Assembly (NCBI GenBank): GCA_035938215.1
Contig: DASZHC010000072.1
Coordinates: 1-41,713, forward strand
Length of the DNA: 41,713 nt
Source of the DNA: DASZHC01 sp035938215
Lineage (GTDB): Bacteria > Verrucomicrobiota > Verrucomicrobiia > Chthoniobacterales > JAFAMB01
Reading direction: 5' to 3'
Shown one piece after another: positions 24,864 through 33,174 of the stretch. Position 1 is the first letter of the stretch, and every line of letters starts with the position of its first letter. Below the pieces are notes generated by a model that was not told where the DNA came from, made no database searches, and saw only the letters and a program-made list of their open reading frames with translations. Position numbers and translations under genes: made by a program.

Positions 24864-25838
24864 ATGCCCCTGATAACTTACCGTGAGGCTTTAAAAACGG
24901 CTTTGTCCGAAGAAATTGAGAGGGACGAGAACGTCGTCATTCTTGGTGAAGAAGTTGCCCAATACAACGGGGCTTACAAAATCACGGAGGGACTTTGGAA
25001 GCGCTACGGTGACAAGCGCCTCATTGACACGCCGATCAGTGAAGCTGGATTTCTTGGTATGGGGATCGGAGCGGCGATGCTCGGATTGCGGCCGGTCATG
25101 GAACTCATGTTCTGGAGTTTCGCCTACGTTGCTTTCGACCAGATTATTAATAACGCCGGTTGCGTTCGTTACATGTCAGGGGGCCTCTTAAACGTCCCGA
25201 TCGTAATCCGAGGACCCGCTAACGGAGGCACAAATGTAGGCGCCACCCATTCGCATACTCCAGAGAATCTTCTGGGGAACACCCCAGGGTTGAAAGTCGT
25301 AACCCCGGCCACGGCATATGACGCAAAGGGATTGATGAAAACTGCCATCCGCGACAACGATCCCGTGATGGTGATGGAAAATACCCTTCTCTACGGTGAA
25401 AAATGGGAGGTGCCTCAGGAAGAATACCTCATTCCGCTTGGTGTTGCAGACGTCAAACGCGCCGGGACGGACATTACCCTGATCGCTCATGGCCGTGCTG
25501 TGATCACCTGTTTGAAAGCGGCCGGTCTTCTGGAGGCTGAGCACGAGATTCATGCTGAAGTCATTGACCTGCGCTCAATTCGACCCTTGGACGAAGATGC
25601 AATCCTGGAATCGGTCCGGAAAACGCACCGCGCCCTTGTCGTCGAAGAAAACAAACCGTTCTGCGGCATTGCATCTCAGATCGCGGCCATGATTCAGGAA
25701 AAGGCCTTTGACGAACTCGACGCGCCTGTGGGCCGACTATCGTCAATCGATGCTCCCGCAATCTATAGCCCACCGCTCGAAAAGAAACAGTTACCTGATC
25801 CCCAGCGCGTGATAAACAAGGTTCTCCAAATCTGCTAA
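24864..25838 (+). CDS. pdhB: pyruvate dehydrogenase E1 component, beta subunit
   Basis: Pairs with E1 alpha to form the heterotetramer. The 324 residues show the transketolase-like core: ALSEEIERDENVVILGEEVA, DTPISEAGFLGMGIGAAMLG, MELMFWSFAYVAFDQIIN, then the C-terminal domain DITLIAHGRAVITCLKAA and EVIDLRSIRPLDEDAI. Its length and motifs are typical. It begins 18 bases after pdhA and is followed 14 bases later by the E2 gene. Confidence 0.95.
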   Translation: MPLITYREALKTALSEEIERDENVVILGEEVAQYNGAYKITEGLWKRYGDKRLIDTPISEAGFLGMGIGAAMLGLRPVMELMFWSFAYVAFDQIINNAGCVRYMSGGLLNVPIVIRGPANGGTNVGATHSHTPENLLGNTPGLKVVTPATAYDAKGLMKTAIRDNDPVMVMENTLLYGEKWEVPQEEYLIPLGVADVKRAGTDITLIAHGRAVITCLKAAGLLEAEHEIHAEVIDLRSIRPLDEDAILESVRKTHRALVVEENKPFCGIASQIAAMIQEKAFDELDAPVGRLSSIDAPAIYSPPLEKKQLPDPQRVINKVLQIC

Positions 25839-25852
25839 CCCTTCCTCCCAAT

Positions 25853-27166
25853 ATGCCTATCACCATTGAGATGCCCAAACTAAGTGACACGATGACCGAG
25901 GGAACCCTCGTCAAGTGGATTAAAAGAGTAGGGGATACCGTCGCTGTCGGGGATGTCCTCGCCGAAGTGGAAACCGATAAAGCGACCATGGAGATGGAGG
26001 CCTTTGACGAAGGAGTACTGAGCGAAATTTACGTTAAAGATGGCGAGAAAGTGCTGATCGGGCAAAAGCTCGCCCTGCTTATCGGCAAAGGAGAAGCGCC
26101 AGGATCAACCGCTCCCAAGGACACAGGATCCAAACCCGCGGCCGAGAGCGCCCCTTCTGCTGTCAAACAACCGCCGAGCGATGGCGAGCCAAAAACTGCT
26201 GAAGCAAAGGCTGAACCAGAACAGCCAAAAAAGGAAGATCAAGCCGTACCTTCTCCAGGATCGGTAGAACCTCATATTGGCGATCGGGTGAAAGCCTCTC
26301 CGCTTGCCAGGAAACTGGCGGCAGACTCCGGAGTCGATCTTAGTCGCATGCAGGGAAGCGGGCCGGGAGGACGGATCGTGCGAGCCGACGTCGAGGCGGC
26401 CGCGCAAGGAGTTAAAAAAGGTCCTGCGGCTTTGCCGCCGGCTCCCAAACCCCAGCCAGTTATTCCAGCGTTGGACGACAAAAGGATCCCTCTTTCCGGG
26501 ATGCGTAAGACCATTGCCAGCCGTCTCCTGGAAAGCAAAACCACAATCCCGCACTTCTATCTCCAATCGGAAATCAATGCTGAGCCATTGGTTAAACTCC
26601 GAAAGGAGATCAATGACGCTGCCGAAGCTGCCGGCATGGGAAAAGTCACTGTCAACGATTTCATCCTGAAAGCCACAGCCGTTGCGGCAAGCCGTGTTCC
26701 CCTTGCAAATGCGGCGTTTGAGGGCGAATCCATCATTCAATATGCAAACGTCCAACTCGCCTGCGCCGTTGCGGTAGAGGAGGGGTTGGTCACGCCCGTC
26801 ATTCGGGCAGCTCAAAAAAAGAGCCTGAGTCAGATCAGCGGCGAGATCAAGGATCTGGCGGCCAGAGCAAGGTCGAAAAAGTTGAAGCCGGAAGAGTATC
26901 AGGGCGGCACAATTACGGTCTCCAACTTGGGCGGATACGGGGTCGAACAATTTTTTGCGATTATCAATCCCCCACAAGCCGTTATCGTTTCGGTGGGCAC
27001 GATCGTAAAGAAGCCTGTGGTGAACGAAGCAGGCCAAATTGTTCCCGGGCAGCGTTTAATTATTGGGATAAGTTGCGACCACCGCGTGGTAGACGGCGCG
27101 GTAGGTGCGCAATTTCTCGGTGAACTCAAAAAGCTCTTGGAATGCCCGCCGCTGATGCTGATCTAA
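25853..27166 (+). CDS. pdhC: pyruvate dehydrogenase E2, dihydrolipoamide acetyltransferase
   Basis: Transfers the acetyl group to CoA and forms the core of the complex. The 437-residue protein has one lipoyl domain (1-80; lipoylated Lys 43 in VETDKATMEME), an Ala/Pro/Glu-rich linker (80-140), a peripheral subunit-binding domain (ASPLARKLAADSGVDLSRM ... GRIVRADVEAA, about 145-185), and the catalytic domain ending with SCDHRVVDGAVGAQFLGEL. A single lipoyl domain is on the short side but normal for this family. Confidence 0.95.
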   Translation: MPITIEMPKLSDTMTEGTLVKWIKRVGDTVAVGDVLAEVETDKATMEMEAFDEGVLSEIYVKDGEKVLIGQKLALLIGKGEAPGSTAPKDTGSKPAAESAPSAVKQPPSDGEPKTAEAKAEPEQPKKEDQAVPSPGSVEPHIGDRVKASPLARKLAADSGVDLSRMQGSGPGGRIVRADVEAAAQGVKKGPAALPPAPKPQPVIPALDDKRIPLSGMRKTIASRLLESKTTIPHFYLQSEINAEPLVKLRKEINDAAEAAGMGKVTVNDFILKATAVAASRVPLANAAFEGESIIQYANVQLACAVAVEEGLVTPVIRAAQKKSLSQISGEIKDLAARARSKKLKPEEYQGGTITVSNLGGYGVEQFFAIINPPQAVIVSVGTIVKKPVVNEAGQIVPGQRLIIGISCDHRVVDGAVGAQFLGELKKLLECPPLMLI

Positions 27167-27238
27167 GTGTGGGACGGTACACTAGTGTTTCGCGTCGTAT
27201 CCAAATCGGCTACCGACAGTTTCGCGAACATTTTTTGG

Positions 27239-27250
27239 TGAGTCGACTCA
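27239..27250. promoter_or_regulatory. perfect 12-bp palindrome upstream of lpdA
   Basis: TGAGTCGACTCA lies 35 bases before the lpdA start, in the 118-base gap that separates it from pdhC. A regulator site is possible; no known consensus is claimed. Confidence 0.4.
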
Positions 27251-27284
27251 TACGCATTTCACTGTTCGGACAATTACACACATT

Positions 27285-28661
27285 ATGAAATACGATTTGG
27301 TTGTCATAGGAGGCGGCCCCGCCGGGTATGTGGGCGCAATCCGCACCGCTCAACTTGGTAAAAAGGTAGCGTGCGTTGAGAAGGAAAGAGCCGGAGGTAC
27401 GTGTCTCAACTGGGGCTGTGTGCCGACCAAGTCGCTGCTTCGAAATGCCGAGCTCTACCTATTGCTTCAAAAGCGAGCGGCCGATTTCGGATTTGCCTTT
27501 GACAATCTTTCTTACGATTGGGCAAAGGTCATTTCGCGCAGCCGTGGGGTCGCTGATAAGCTGGCAGGCGGCGTCGAATTTCTGTTCAAGAAAAATAAGG
27601 TCGATTATTTGCGAGGCGAGGCGACTATCACGAGCCCGGGAAAAGTCACTTATCGGACGAAAGAGGGCAAAGAAGAAGCCATTGAAGCATCAAACATTCT
27701 CATTGCCACGGGTGCGGTCTCGCGGGATCTGCCCGGATTGCCAACCGACGGTAAGCGCGTCCTTAATAGCCATGATGCAATGATCATTCAGGAACGACCG
27801 AAAAGCCTGATCGTCATCGGAGCGGGCGCTATAGGCATCGAGTTTGCTTATTTCTTCAACGCATTCGGTACGGCGGTGACGGTTGTGGAAATGTTGCCGA
27901 ATGCGCTCCCGGTGGAAGACACTGAAATCAGCGTCACACTCGAAAGAGCCCTCGCCAAACAGGGCATTAAAATTCTTACGAACACGAAAGTCGTCAAAGC
28001 GGAAACTGGCGAAAATGGGGTCCGAATATCCGTTGAAGGCAAGAAGTCAGAAAACATCGATGGTGATTGCGTTTTGGTGGCCATCGGTGTTGCACCGCTG
28101 CTGCCCAAGGGCATTCAACCCAAGCTCGATAAGAAGGGCTTTATCGAAGTGAACGACCGGTACGAGACCAGCGTTAAAGGAGTCTTTGCGACAGGAGATG
28201 TCATAGGCCCGCCCTGGCTGGCTCATGTCGCGAGCTGGGAAGCTATCCAGGCTGTTGAAGGCATCTTCGCAGGCCACAAGCCCAAACGGGTAAAAATCTT
28301 TCCCGGTTGCACCTACTGCCAGCCACAGGTCGCCAGCGTTGGGCTAACCGAGCGCGCAGCCAAGGAGCAGGGGTTAAAATTCAAGGTTGGCAAGTTTCCG
28401 TTTTCAGCGAATGCAAAGGCTTTGGCTGTTGGAGAACCGGAAGGTTATGTCAAACTTATCCTTGGGGAACCGCACGGCGAAATATTGGGGGCGCATATCA
28501 TCGGCCCGGAAGCCACGGAACTCATTGCCGAACTCGGCCTCGCTATGAATCTGGAGGCTACTTTCGAAGAAATTGAAGCGACGATTCACGCGCATCCCAC
28601 GTTGAGCGAAGCTGTGCATGAAGCAACCGGCGCTGCCTTCGGTTTGGCTATTCATATCTGA
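27285..28661 (+). CDS. lpdA: dihydrolipoyl dehydrogenase (E3)
   Basis: Reoxidises the dihydrolipoyl group of E2 with NAD. The 458-residue flavoprotein has VVIGGGPAGYVGAIRTAQLG for FAD, the redox disulfide in GGTCLNWGCVPTKSLL, the NAD fold IVIGAGAIGIEFAYFFNAFG, GVFATGDVIGPPWLAHVA, and the C-terminal His-Glu pair in HAHPTLSEAVHEA. It follows the E2 gene after a 118-base gap, wide enough for its own promoter, so it may also serve other 2-oxoacid complexes. Confidence 0.95.
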   Translation: MKYDLVVIGGGPAGYVGAIRTAQLGKKVACVEKERAGGTCLNWGCVPTKSLLRNAELYLLLQKRAADFGFAFDNLSYDWAKVISRSRGVADKLAGGVEFLFKKNKVDYLRGEATITSPGKVTYRTKEGKEEAIEASNILIATGAVSRDLPGLPTDGKRVLNSHDAMIIQERPKSLIVIGAGAIGIEFAYFFNAFGTAVTVVEMLPNALPVEDTEISVTLERALAKQGIKILTNTKVVKAETGENGVRISVEGKKSENIDGDCVLVAIGVAPLLPKGIQPKLDKKGFIEVNDRYETSVKGVFATGDVIGPPWLAHVASWEAIQAVEGIFAGHKPKRVKIFPGCTYCQPQVASVGLTERAAKEQGLKFKVGKFPFSANAKALAVGEPEGYVKLILGEPHGEILGAHIIGPEATELIAELGLAMNLEATFEEIEATIHAHPTLSEAVHEATGAAFGLAIHI

Positions 28662-28704
28662 CGAGCATTCGCCGCAGTTCGTTTTCATTGATACTGACGA
28701 GCAT

Positions 28705-28749
28705 ACCTTTGGGCCGGTGAACGGTAGGGCGAGCCTCCCGGCGAGCAAG
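28705..28749. repeat. class B REP-like repeat, short copy
   Basis: CCTTTGGGCCGGTGA then GGTAGGGCGAGCCTCCCGGC matches the longer copies at 29029-29209 and 33175-33330. It begins 44 bases after the lpdA stop. Confidence 0.65.
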
Positions 28750-28849
28750 ATAGGGGTAGGGACGGCACCGGAGGTGGTCCCTCCCAGTTGTTCGGTAGTC
28801 TGAAAAGGTTTCCTCTTTTATAGCCATCACGAATTCTTCTTCTTCTACA

Positions 28850-28990
28850 CGTGGACAACCGGCAAAGATCTGTGTAACCGGCTGAGGATCAGTATATAAT
28901 GAATAGTTTAAGCTGTGAATAATGGGGAAACGTCTTCTCGGGAAGTACGAACAAGTTCACAGTTGTAAAAGTTGTTCACGTTTGTCCACG
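28850..28990. other. candidate replication origin: DnaA-box-like cluster
   Basis: Within 141 bases lie TTGTCCACG (28850-28858, minus), TTATTCACA (28914-28922, minus), TTGTTCACG (28972-28980, plus) and TTGTCCACG (28982-28990, plus). They match the DnaA box TTATCCACA at 7, 8, 6 and 7 of 9 positions. The last two are spaced ten bases apart, one helical turn. An AT-rich stretch (TATATAATGAATAGTTTAA, 28893-28911) lies between the groups. The location between lpdA and dgt, about 6 kb from two parS-like sites, supports an origin. There is no perfect box and no dnaA nearby. Confidence 0.45.
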
Positions 28991-29028
28991 CCTATTAGCG
29001 AAGATAACCTGCATCAATTCACCGCAAG

Positions 29029-29209
29029 CGCCCTACCGTGCCATATGACCTTGGGGCCGGGTGATCGGTTGATCGGTAGGGCGAGCCTCCCGGCGAGCCG
29101 CCTTTGGTTTAGAGGTCAAACGGCGGCTGCTCAGCAGGAGCCGCTCGACTGAGCTCGCCGAAGTCTTCGCCCTACCGGTGTGATATGACCTTGGGACCGG
29201 TGATAGGGT
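29029..29209. repeat. class B REP-like repeat, long copy
   Basis: It starts GCCCTACCGTGCCATATGACC and continues TTGGGGCCGGGTGATC, GGTAGGGCGAGCCTCCCGGC, a CGGCTGCTCAGCAG block, CTCGACTGAGCTCGCCGAAG and a second TGATATGACCTTGGG, reaching the 3' end of dgt. Its outer ends are inverted (CCCTACC and GGTAGGG), so hairpins can form. Confidence 0.7.
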
Positions 29210-29212
29210 TGA

Positions 29213-30565
29213 TCAGCCGAGGTCGAGAATTGAGCCGAAGTCCGGGTCGAATAAACGTTTGTACGTCCGGATAGCAAAGCCGTCTGTCATCCCAGCGATG
29301 TAGTCGCATAGAATGCGCGCTCTTGCCCGTAGATCGGTTTTCGATCGAATAATGCGATCAAAACTTTCAGGCAAGAGGCGGCTATCGTCCTTTTCCAGAT
29401 AGCAATTGGAGAATGCCAGAAAGATTCCTTCAAGGATAACGCGGCCTTTGCGTTCCAATTGATGAAGCTGGGAATGATCAAAAACCAGTTCTTGCGACAA
29501 TCTTTTATAGAATTCCGCTTCTGTTTGCGCGTAAGGCTCAATCGATAAACCGAATCGGTATCGATTCGTGGTTTGGGAAAGAGGGGTTGAACGCTCGAAG
29601 AGAGAACAGGATCGGATAAAGGTGCCGATCTTACGGCTGAACCGGGACTCGGCTTTTCGTTCACGAATGGCGGATAAGACCGCGTCGGCATGCTTGGCCT
29701 GATCACCCTGAAGATTTTGTATTTCTGCCCAACGTTGAACTCGCTCGAAGCGAAGGAAACCGGCGTTGATGCTATCGACGAGGTCATTGAGGCAATAGGC
29801 GGTGTCATCCGCCCAATCCATGATTTCGCACTCAAGGCTTCGAAAGCGGTTGAAGTCCGGGATATCGCGGATCTCGGCGCCGCCTAGTACAAAGGATCGG
29901 AGGTAGGCTTGTTCGTCGTAGATGAAATGATTCACGGCTTCCGGACGCTCGCTGAAGAGCGCTTTATATTTGAGGATCCCGTCCACGAAAGATCTGGTCG
30001 GATTCATCCCGCGACGCGATTCGAGACCGGGATAGATTGTTTCGGAAATGATTTGCAGGCTTTGGGCGTTTCCCTCAAAACCTCCGAAATTTTTCATTAA
30101 ATCGTGGAGCGTGCGCTCGCCCGCGTGTCCAAATGGTGAATGGCCAAGATCATGTGTGAGACAGGCTGCTTCAACCAGGTCCGGATCAACGAAAAATTCC
30201 TCATTAAGAAAGGGCGATGTCTGTTTCAAAAAGGAGCAGATAGATCGCCCGATCTGAGCGACTTCGAGCGAGTGGGTCAGCCGTGTCCGATAGAAATCGA
30301 ACTCGCCCGAAAGGAAAACCTGAGTCTTAGCCTGGAGCCGGCGGAAAGCTGAGCTGTAGATGATTCGGTCGCGATCCGTCTGAAAAGGGGTTCGGTAGTC
30401 GTCGGCCTCGCGGGGTTGCAGGCATTCAACGTCAAAATGATTGTAAAAAGAGTTGCGTGTCAGGGGCCTCACGAAAAGCCATTTTAACCTAAATTCCGCA
30501 GTTGAGAAGTCGTCCTCGTTCTCGTGCTCGTCGTCGTGCTCGAGAATCCAGATCATCTTCTTCAA
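29213..30565 (-). CDS. dgt: dNTP triphosphohydrolase (dGTPase-like)
   Basis: Hydrolyses dNTPs to nucleosides and triphosphate, lowering dNTP pools. HD-domain ligands are visible: H in RTRLTHSLEVAQIGR (about 98), HD in CLTHDLGHSPFGHAGE (138-139), and D in MDWADDTAYCLND (about 253). The order YRTPFQTDRDRIIYSSAFRRLQAKTQV is typical. The annotated start gives an acidic N-terminus (HDDEHENEDD) encoded by a CTCGTN-like repeat that does not belong to the family; a GTG at 30470-30472 would begin just before NSFYNHFD and is a good alternative. Confidence 0.88.
   Translation of the reverse strand: MKKMIWILEHDDEHENEDDFSTAEFRLKWLFVRPLTRNSFYNHFDVECLQPREADDYRTPFQTDRDRIIYSSAFRRLQAKTQVFLSGEFDFYRTRLTHSLEVAQIGRSICSFLKQTSPFLNEEFFVDPDLVEAACLTHDLGHSPFGHAGERTLHDLMKNFGGFEGNAQSLQIISETIYPGLESRRGMNPTRSFVDGILKYKALFSERPEAVNHFIYDEQAYLRSFVLGGAEIRDIPDFNRFRSLECEIMDWADDTAYCLNDLVDSINAGFLRFERVQRWAEIQNLQGDQAKHADAVLSAIRERKAESRFSRKIGTFIRSCSLFERSTPLSQTTNRYRFGLSIEPYAQTEAEFYKRLSQELVFDHSQLHQLERKGRVILEGIFLAFSNCYLEKDDSRLLPESFDRIIRSKTDLRARARILCDYIAGMTDGFAIRTYKRLFDPDFGSILDLG
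30510..30544. repeat. low-complexity CTCGTN-type repeat
   Basis: Plus-strand TCGTCCTCGTTCTCGTGCTC followed by GTCGTCGTGCTCGAG is a degenerate three/six-base repeat at the 5' end of dgt. It is read as the acidic DDEHENEDD stretch if the long form is translated. Confidence 0.6.
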
Positions 30566-30571
30566 CGGGGC

Positions 30572-31198
30572 TCAGGCAAGAGCGCTCAAAAACGCGTCGA
30601 ATTTCAGTCTACCGCCTCTCAGCACTGGTTTGCCGTCACAAAGCAGCAGTACTTCAAAGTCGTAGTCGAGCAGTTTACGTAATGATGTTTTGAGCTGGGC
30701 CGGGTCGTCAAGTTTAGGCTCGGGAATCAGGCCTAGCTCGCCCGCTGGGTTGCCAATCACCGCATCACCCAGGAGGAGGATGCCGCCAAACTCGCGCGAA
30801 ACGCTGTGGTGCGCCGGGTCAAAATACAACCCGATCTCACCGGCCGATTTTCCCGGGAGATGGATCACGCGCAAAGCGCCGGCAACCAGGTCCCCTTCGC
30901 GAACCGCTTCGTTGATCGCAACGGGCGCAAGCTGCGCTATCTCATCAGCGCCCGCGACGATGCGAGAGCTGTAGCGCGTTCGAAACGACTCGCTATCCCT
31001 GACGTGGTCGCGATTGGTGAGCACAATTTTCGGGATCGGCCTCATCTCGTCGAAGCGTGACCAGTCGTTCTCTTCGGGTACGGGTGGATCAACGAGCACG
31101 ACGTATCCATCGAACGTGATTGCATAACCGCTTAAGTCCCACGGTCTGTCGGCGTAAGTCGAACCCCACGTGAAGATGCCGGGAAGAATCTCTCGCAT
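30572..31198 (-). CDS. metallo-beta-lactamase-fold-like protein with altered metal motif
   Basis: A 208-residue protein with an MBL-like progression: PGIFTWGSTYADRPW, VVLVDPP, LTNRDHVRDSESF (60-72), VIHLPGKSAGEIGLYFD (111-127) and GGILLLGDAVIGNP (138-151). The positions equal HxHxDH, GHTPGS and GDxx of the superfamily, but the first motif is TNRDHVRD, lacking most of the usual histidines, and GHTPG is replaced by HLPGKSAG. It may therefore bind metal differently or not at all. ATG 31198 is chosen over an upstream start; no ribosome site is visible. It ends seven bases from the annotated dgt start and may be co-transcribed. Confidence 0.6.
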   Translation of the reverse strand: MREILPGIFTWGSTYADRPWDLSGYAITFDGYVVLVDPPVPEENDWSRFDEMRPIPKIVLTNRDHVRDSESFRTRYSSRIVAGADEIAQLAPVAINEAVREGDLVAGALRVIHLPGKSAGEIGLYFDPAHHSVSREFGGILLLGDAVIGNPAGELGLIPEPKLDDPAQLKTSLRKLLDYDFEVLLLCDGKPVLRGGRLKFDAFLSALA

Positions 31199-31302
31199 GG
31201 GCAAGTTTTGACATATTCGAAATCCGCCATTCCAGAAATAAGTGCGATTTGAGCCGATGTGAGTGGTTGCCAATGGGTTAGACCTCCAACTCGGTCGGGA
31301 CC

Positions 31303-31397
31303 GGTAGGGTCGCATCTCCGAGCCGACCGGTTTCTACGGTCAGGTCGTCAGTTTGAGGCGACCAATGCTGACGGTCCCTCGGAGATCGGACCCTACC
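31303..31397. repeat. class A REP-like inverted repeat
   Basis: GGTAGGGTCGCATCTCCGAG at the left pairs with CTCGGAGATCGGACCCTACC at the right, with a smaller inner hairpin (CGGTCAGG...GCTGACGG region). It lies in the gap before the solute-binding protein gene's 3' end. Confidence 0.75.
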
Positions 31398-31438
31398 GCC
31401 GCCCGATCACAGCGCTACCTATCCAACGTTGTCGGCGG

Positions 31439-33091
31439 CTACGCGGGATGCGACTCGGCGTAGAGGTTTTTCTGACTCTCCCGGCCGTAATGTTCGGTGA
31501 TCTGTTCCCAGGTTTGATAGGTATCGTCCAGCGCCGCCTTTGGTTTGGTCTCACCGGCTAATACCGATGAGAGGCGCACGTCGAGCTCGTGCCAATACTC
31601 CGCGGCCCCGGGAATTCGCAAATAGAGTTGCTGCACTGGAAGGACCAGGTTCTGGTAATAGGCTTCCAGGTACCCAATAGCATCAGCTTTGTCCCAGCCC
31701 TGGTTCTCCCATTCCACAACGCTTCCGCTTCCAACCGGTGGAAAATACTCGTACTTCATCCCGGGCTGGACGCCGGTCCAGCCATTGGTGGAGTTAAAGA
31801 AGGCATTTTTCTTATTGGCCATGAAAGCCAGGAAATCATAGGTCGCCTCTTTTTTCTTGGACAAGCGCGAGATCACGCAATGCCAGCTCCCCCCATTCGT
31901 ATTTCCAACCACATTGAGCGGATACTTCTCCCATTGAGCAGTCAGAGGGTTAAACGCCTCATTGGTACCAGGTATCAGAGCGGCGCCGACCCGACCTTGC
32001 ACGCTGGAGCGGGCCCTGTCCTGGGCTAGGGTGGGTAGATCGCCCCAAGTTGCTTCCATAACCGTATGGCCGGCCAGAAAAACGCTCCATCCCTGGGGCA
32101 AGGTCCAGCCAAGTTGTTCCTTGGGACCGGCAGCCGATAATTTCACGTAATCTTCCAGCGCTCGCAGATGCCCCTCGGAGTTGATCAGCGGCTTCATATC
32201 CTGCGGGTTGAAGTAAAAATATTTGTTATTAGGCGACACAACGTAGGGCGCCGCAAGAGTCAGGAAGTGGAAAAATCCTTGCACGTTGACCTTGGCATGA
32301 AGCGAAATGCCCCAATCGTTTTTTCCATCGCCGTTCCAATCCCAACCGGTGAAAAACTCTGCCACGTCATGCATCTCCTTCATGGTCTTGGGAGGATTTG
32401 GCAGTTCGTAGCCAACTTTCGTCTTGAATTTTTCCTGGTAGGCAGCGTTTGCCAGCACATCCTTGCGATAATAGAGAATCTGGGCGTCGGCATCGAATAG
32501 GACCCCATAGAGCTTCCCTTGCCAGGTATAAAGCCGTTTCATGGCCGGCAGGAATTGGCTAGGATCCCAATAGGGATATTTGGGGTCTTGGAGAAAGGGC
32601 TCGATCTCGACGATATAAGGCTCCTTGGCCGTAAAAAAGTCTCCATAGAACCAAGCCGCTGTCTGGTAGGCATCCATCTGGCCAGACCCCGTGCTCAGAT
32701 CGGAAAATATCTGCTGACGGAGTGTATCGATTGGAACTTTGGTTATGTCGACGTGGGCGCCGGTTTCCTCTTCCCATCTTGAGGCATGATATTCCACGCA
32801 GTTTCCGACTGCGTCCCTCAACACCATAAGGTTGATGGTAGTGTCTTTGTATGGTCTGGACTTCAAATACTCGATGCGCTCTTTGGTAACTGGAGACTCA
32901 TTGGGCGCCAGAGGTGAAGAATCGACCAGGTTGTCATTGGCCGCCCACGAAACCGGTGCCATACGGCTCAACAGGGTGGCCGAAATACCGAGCCGCGTAG
33001 CCCGCTCCATAAAACGACGCCGAGAGATTTTTTTTTCAAAAAACCCGGCAGTTAATTCTTTGAACTCCTCTTTCGAGTGATGCTGGGACAT
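31439..33091 (-). CDS. extracellular solute-binding protein, Tat signal
   Basis: A 550-residue protein of the family 1 solute-binding type (ABC importer receptor for sugars or similar). The N-terminus carries a twin-arginine signal (ISRRRFMERATRLGISATLL, about 22-41) with an AxA-like site (SWAAND). The mature part shows the usual pattern: WEEETGAHVDITKVPIDTLR, DAYQTAAWFYGDFF, GVLFDADAQILYYRKDVLAN, FLAGHTVMEATWGDLPTLAQ. ATG 33089-33091 is chosen over an upstream TTG. No permease or ATPase gene for uptake is adjacent, so it is an orphan here. Confidence 0.85.
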   Translation of the reverse strand: MSQHHSKEEFKELTAGFFEKKISRRRFMERATRLGISATLLSRMAPVSWAANDNLVDSSPLAPNESPVTKERIEYLKSRPYKDTTINLMVLRDAVGNCVEYHASRWEEETGAHVDITKVPIDTLRQQIFSDLSTGSGQMDAYQTAAWFYGDFFTAKEPYIVEIEPFLQDPKYPYWDPSQFLPAMKRLYTWQGKLYGVLFDADAQILYYRKDVLANAAYQEKFKTKVGYELPNPPKTMKEMHDVAEFFTGWDWNGDGKNDWGISLHAKVNVQGFFHFLTLAAPYVVSPNNKYFYFNPQDMKPLINSEGHLRALEDYVKLSAAGPKEQLGWTLPQGWSVFLAGHTVMEATWGDLPTLAQDRARSSVQGRVGAALIPGTNEAFNPLTAQWEKYPLNVVGNTNGGSWHCVISRLSKKKEATYDFLAFMANKKNAFFNSTNGWTGVQPGMKYEYFPPVGSGSVVEWENQGWDKADAIGYLEAYYQNLVLPVQQLYLRIPGAAEYWHELDVRLSSVLAGETKPKAALDDTYQTWEQITEHYGRESQKNLYAESHPA

Positions 33092-33174
33092 AGGGAATTT
33101 TCGTAATCCTTGCGGGCTCAAGTCAATTAAAAGGGAACACCCCGGTTGAGAAATCCCGTATTTGTGAATGTTAA

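Noticed and set aside
26105..27037. 310-codon frame antisense to pdhC
   Set aside because: It is a shadow of a clearly identified E2 gene; its translation is Arg/Gly/Phe-rich with no domain.
31160..31178. CCCCACGTGAAG as a third parS-like site
   Set aside because: Only the central CACGTG and a few bases match; the outer arms do not.
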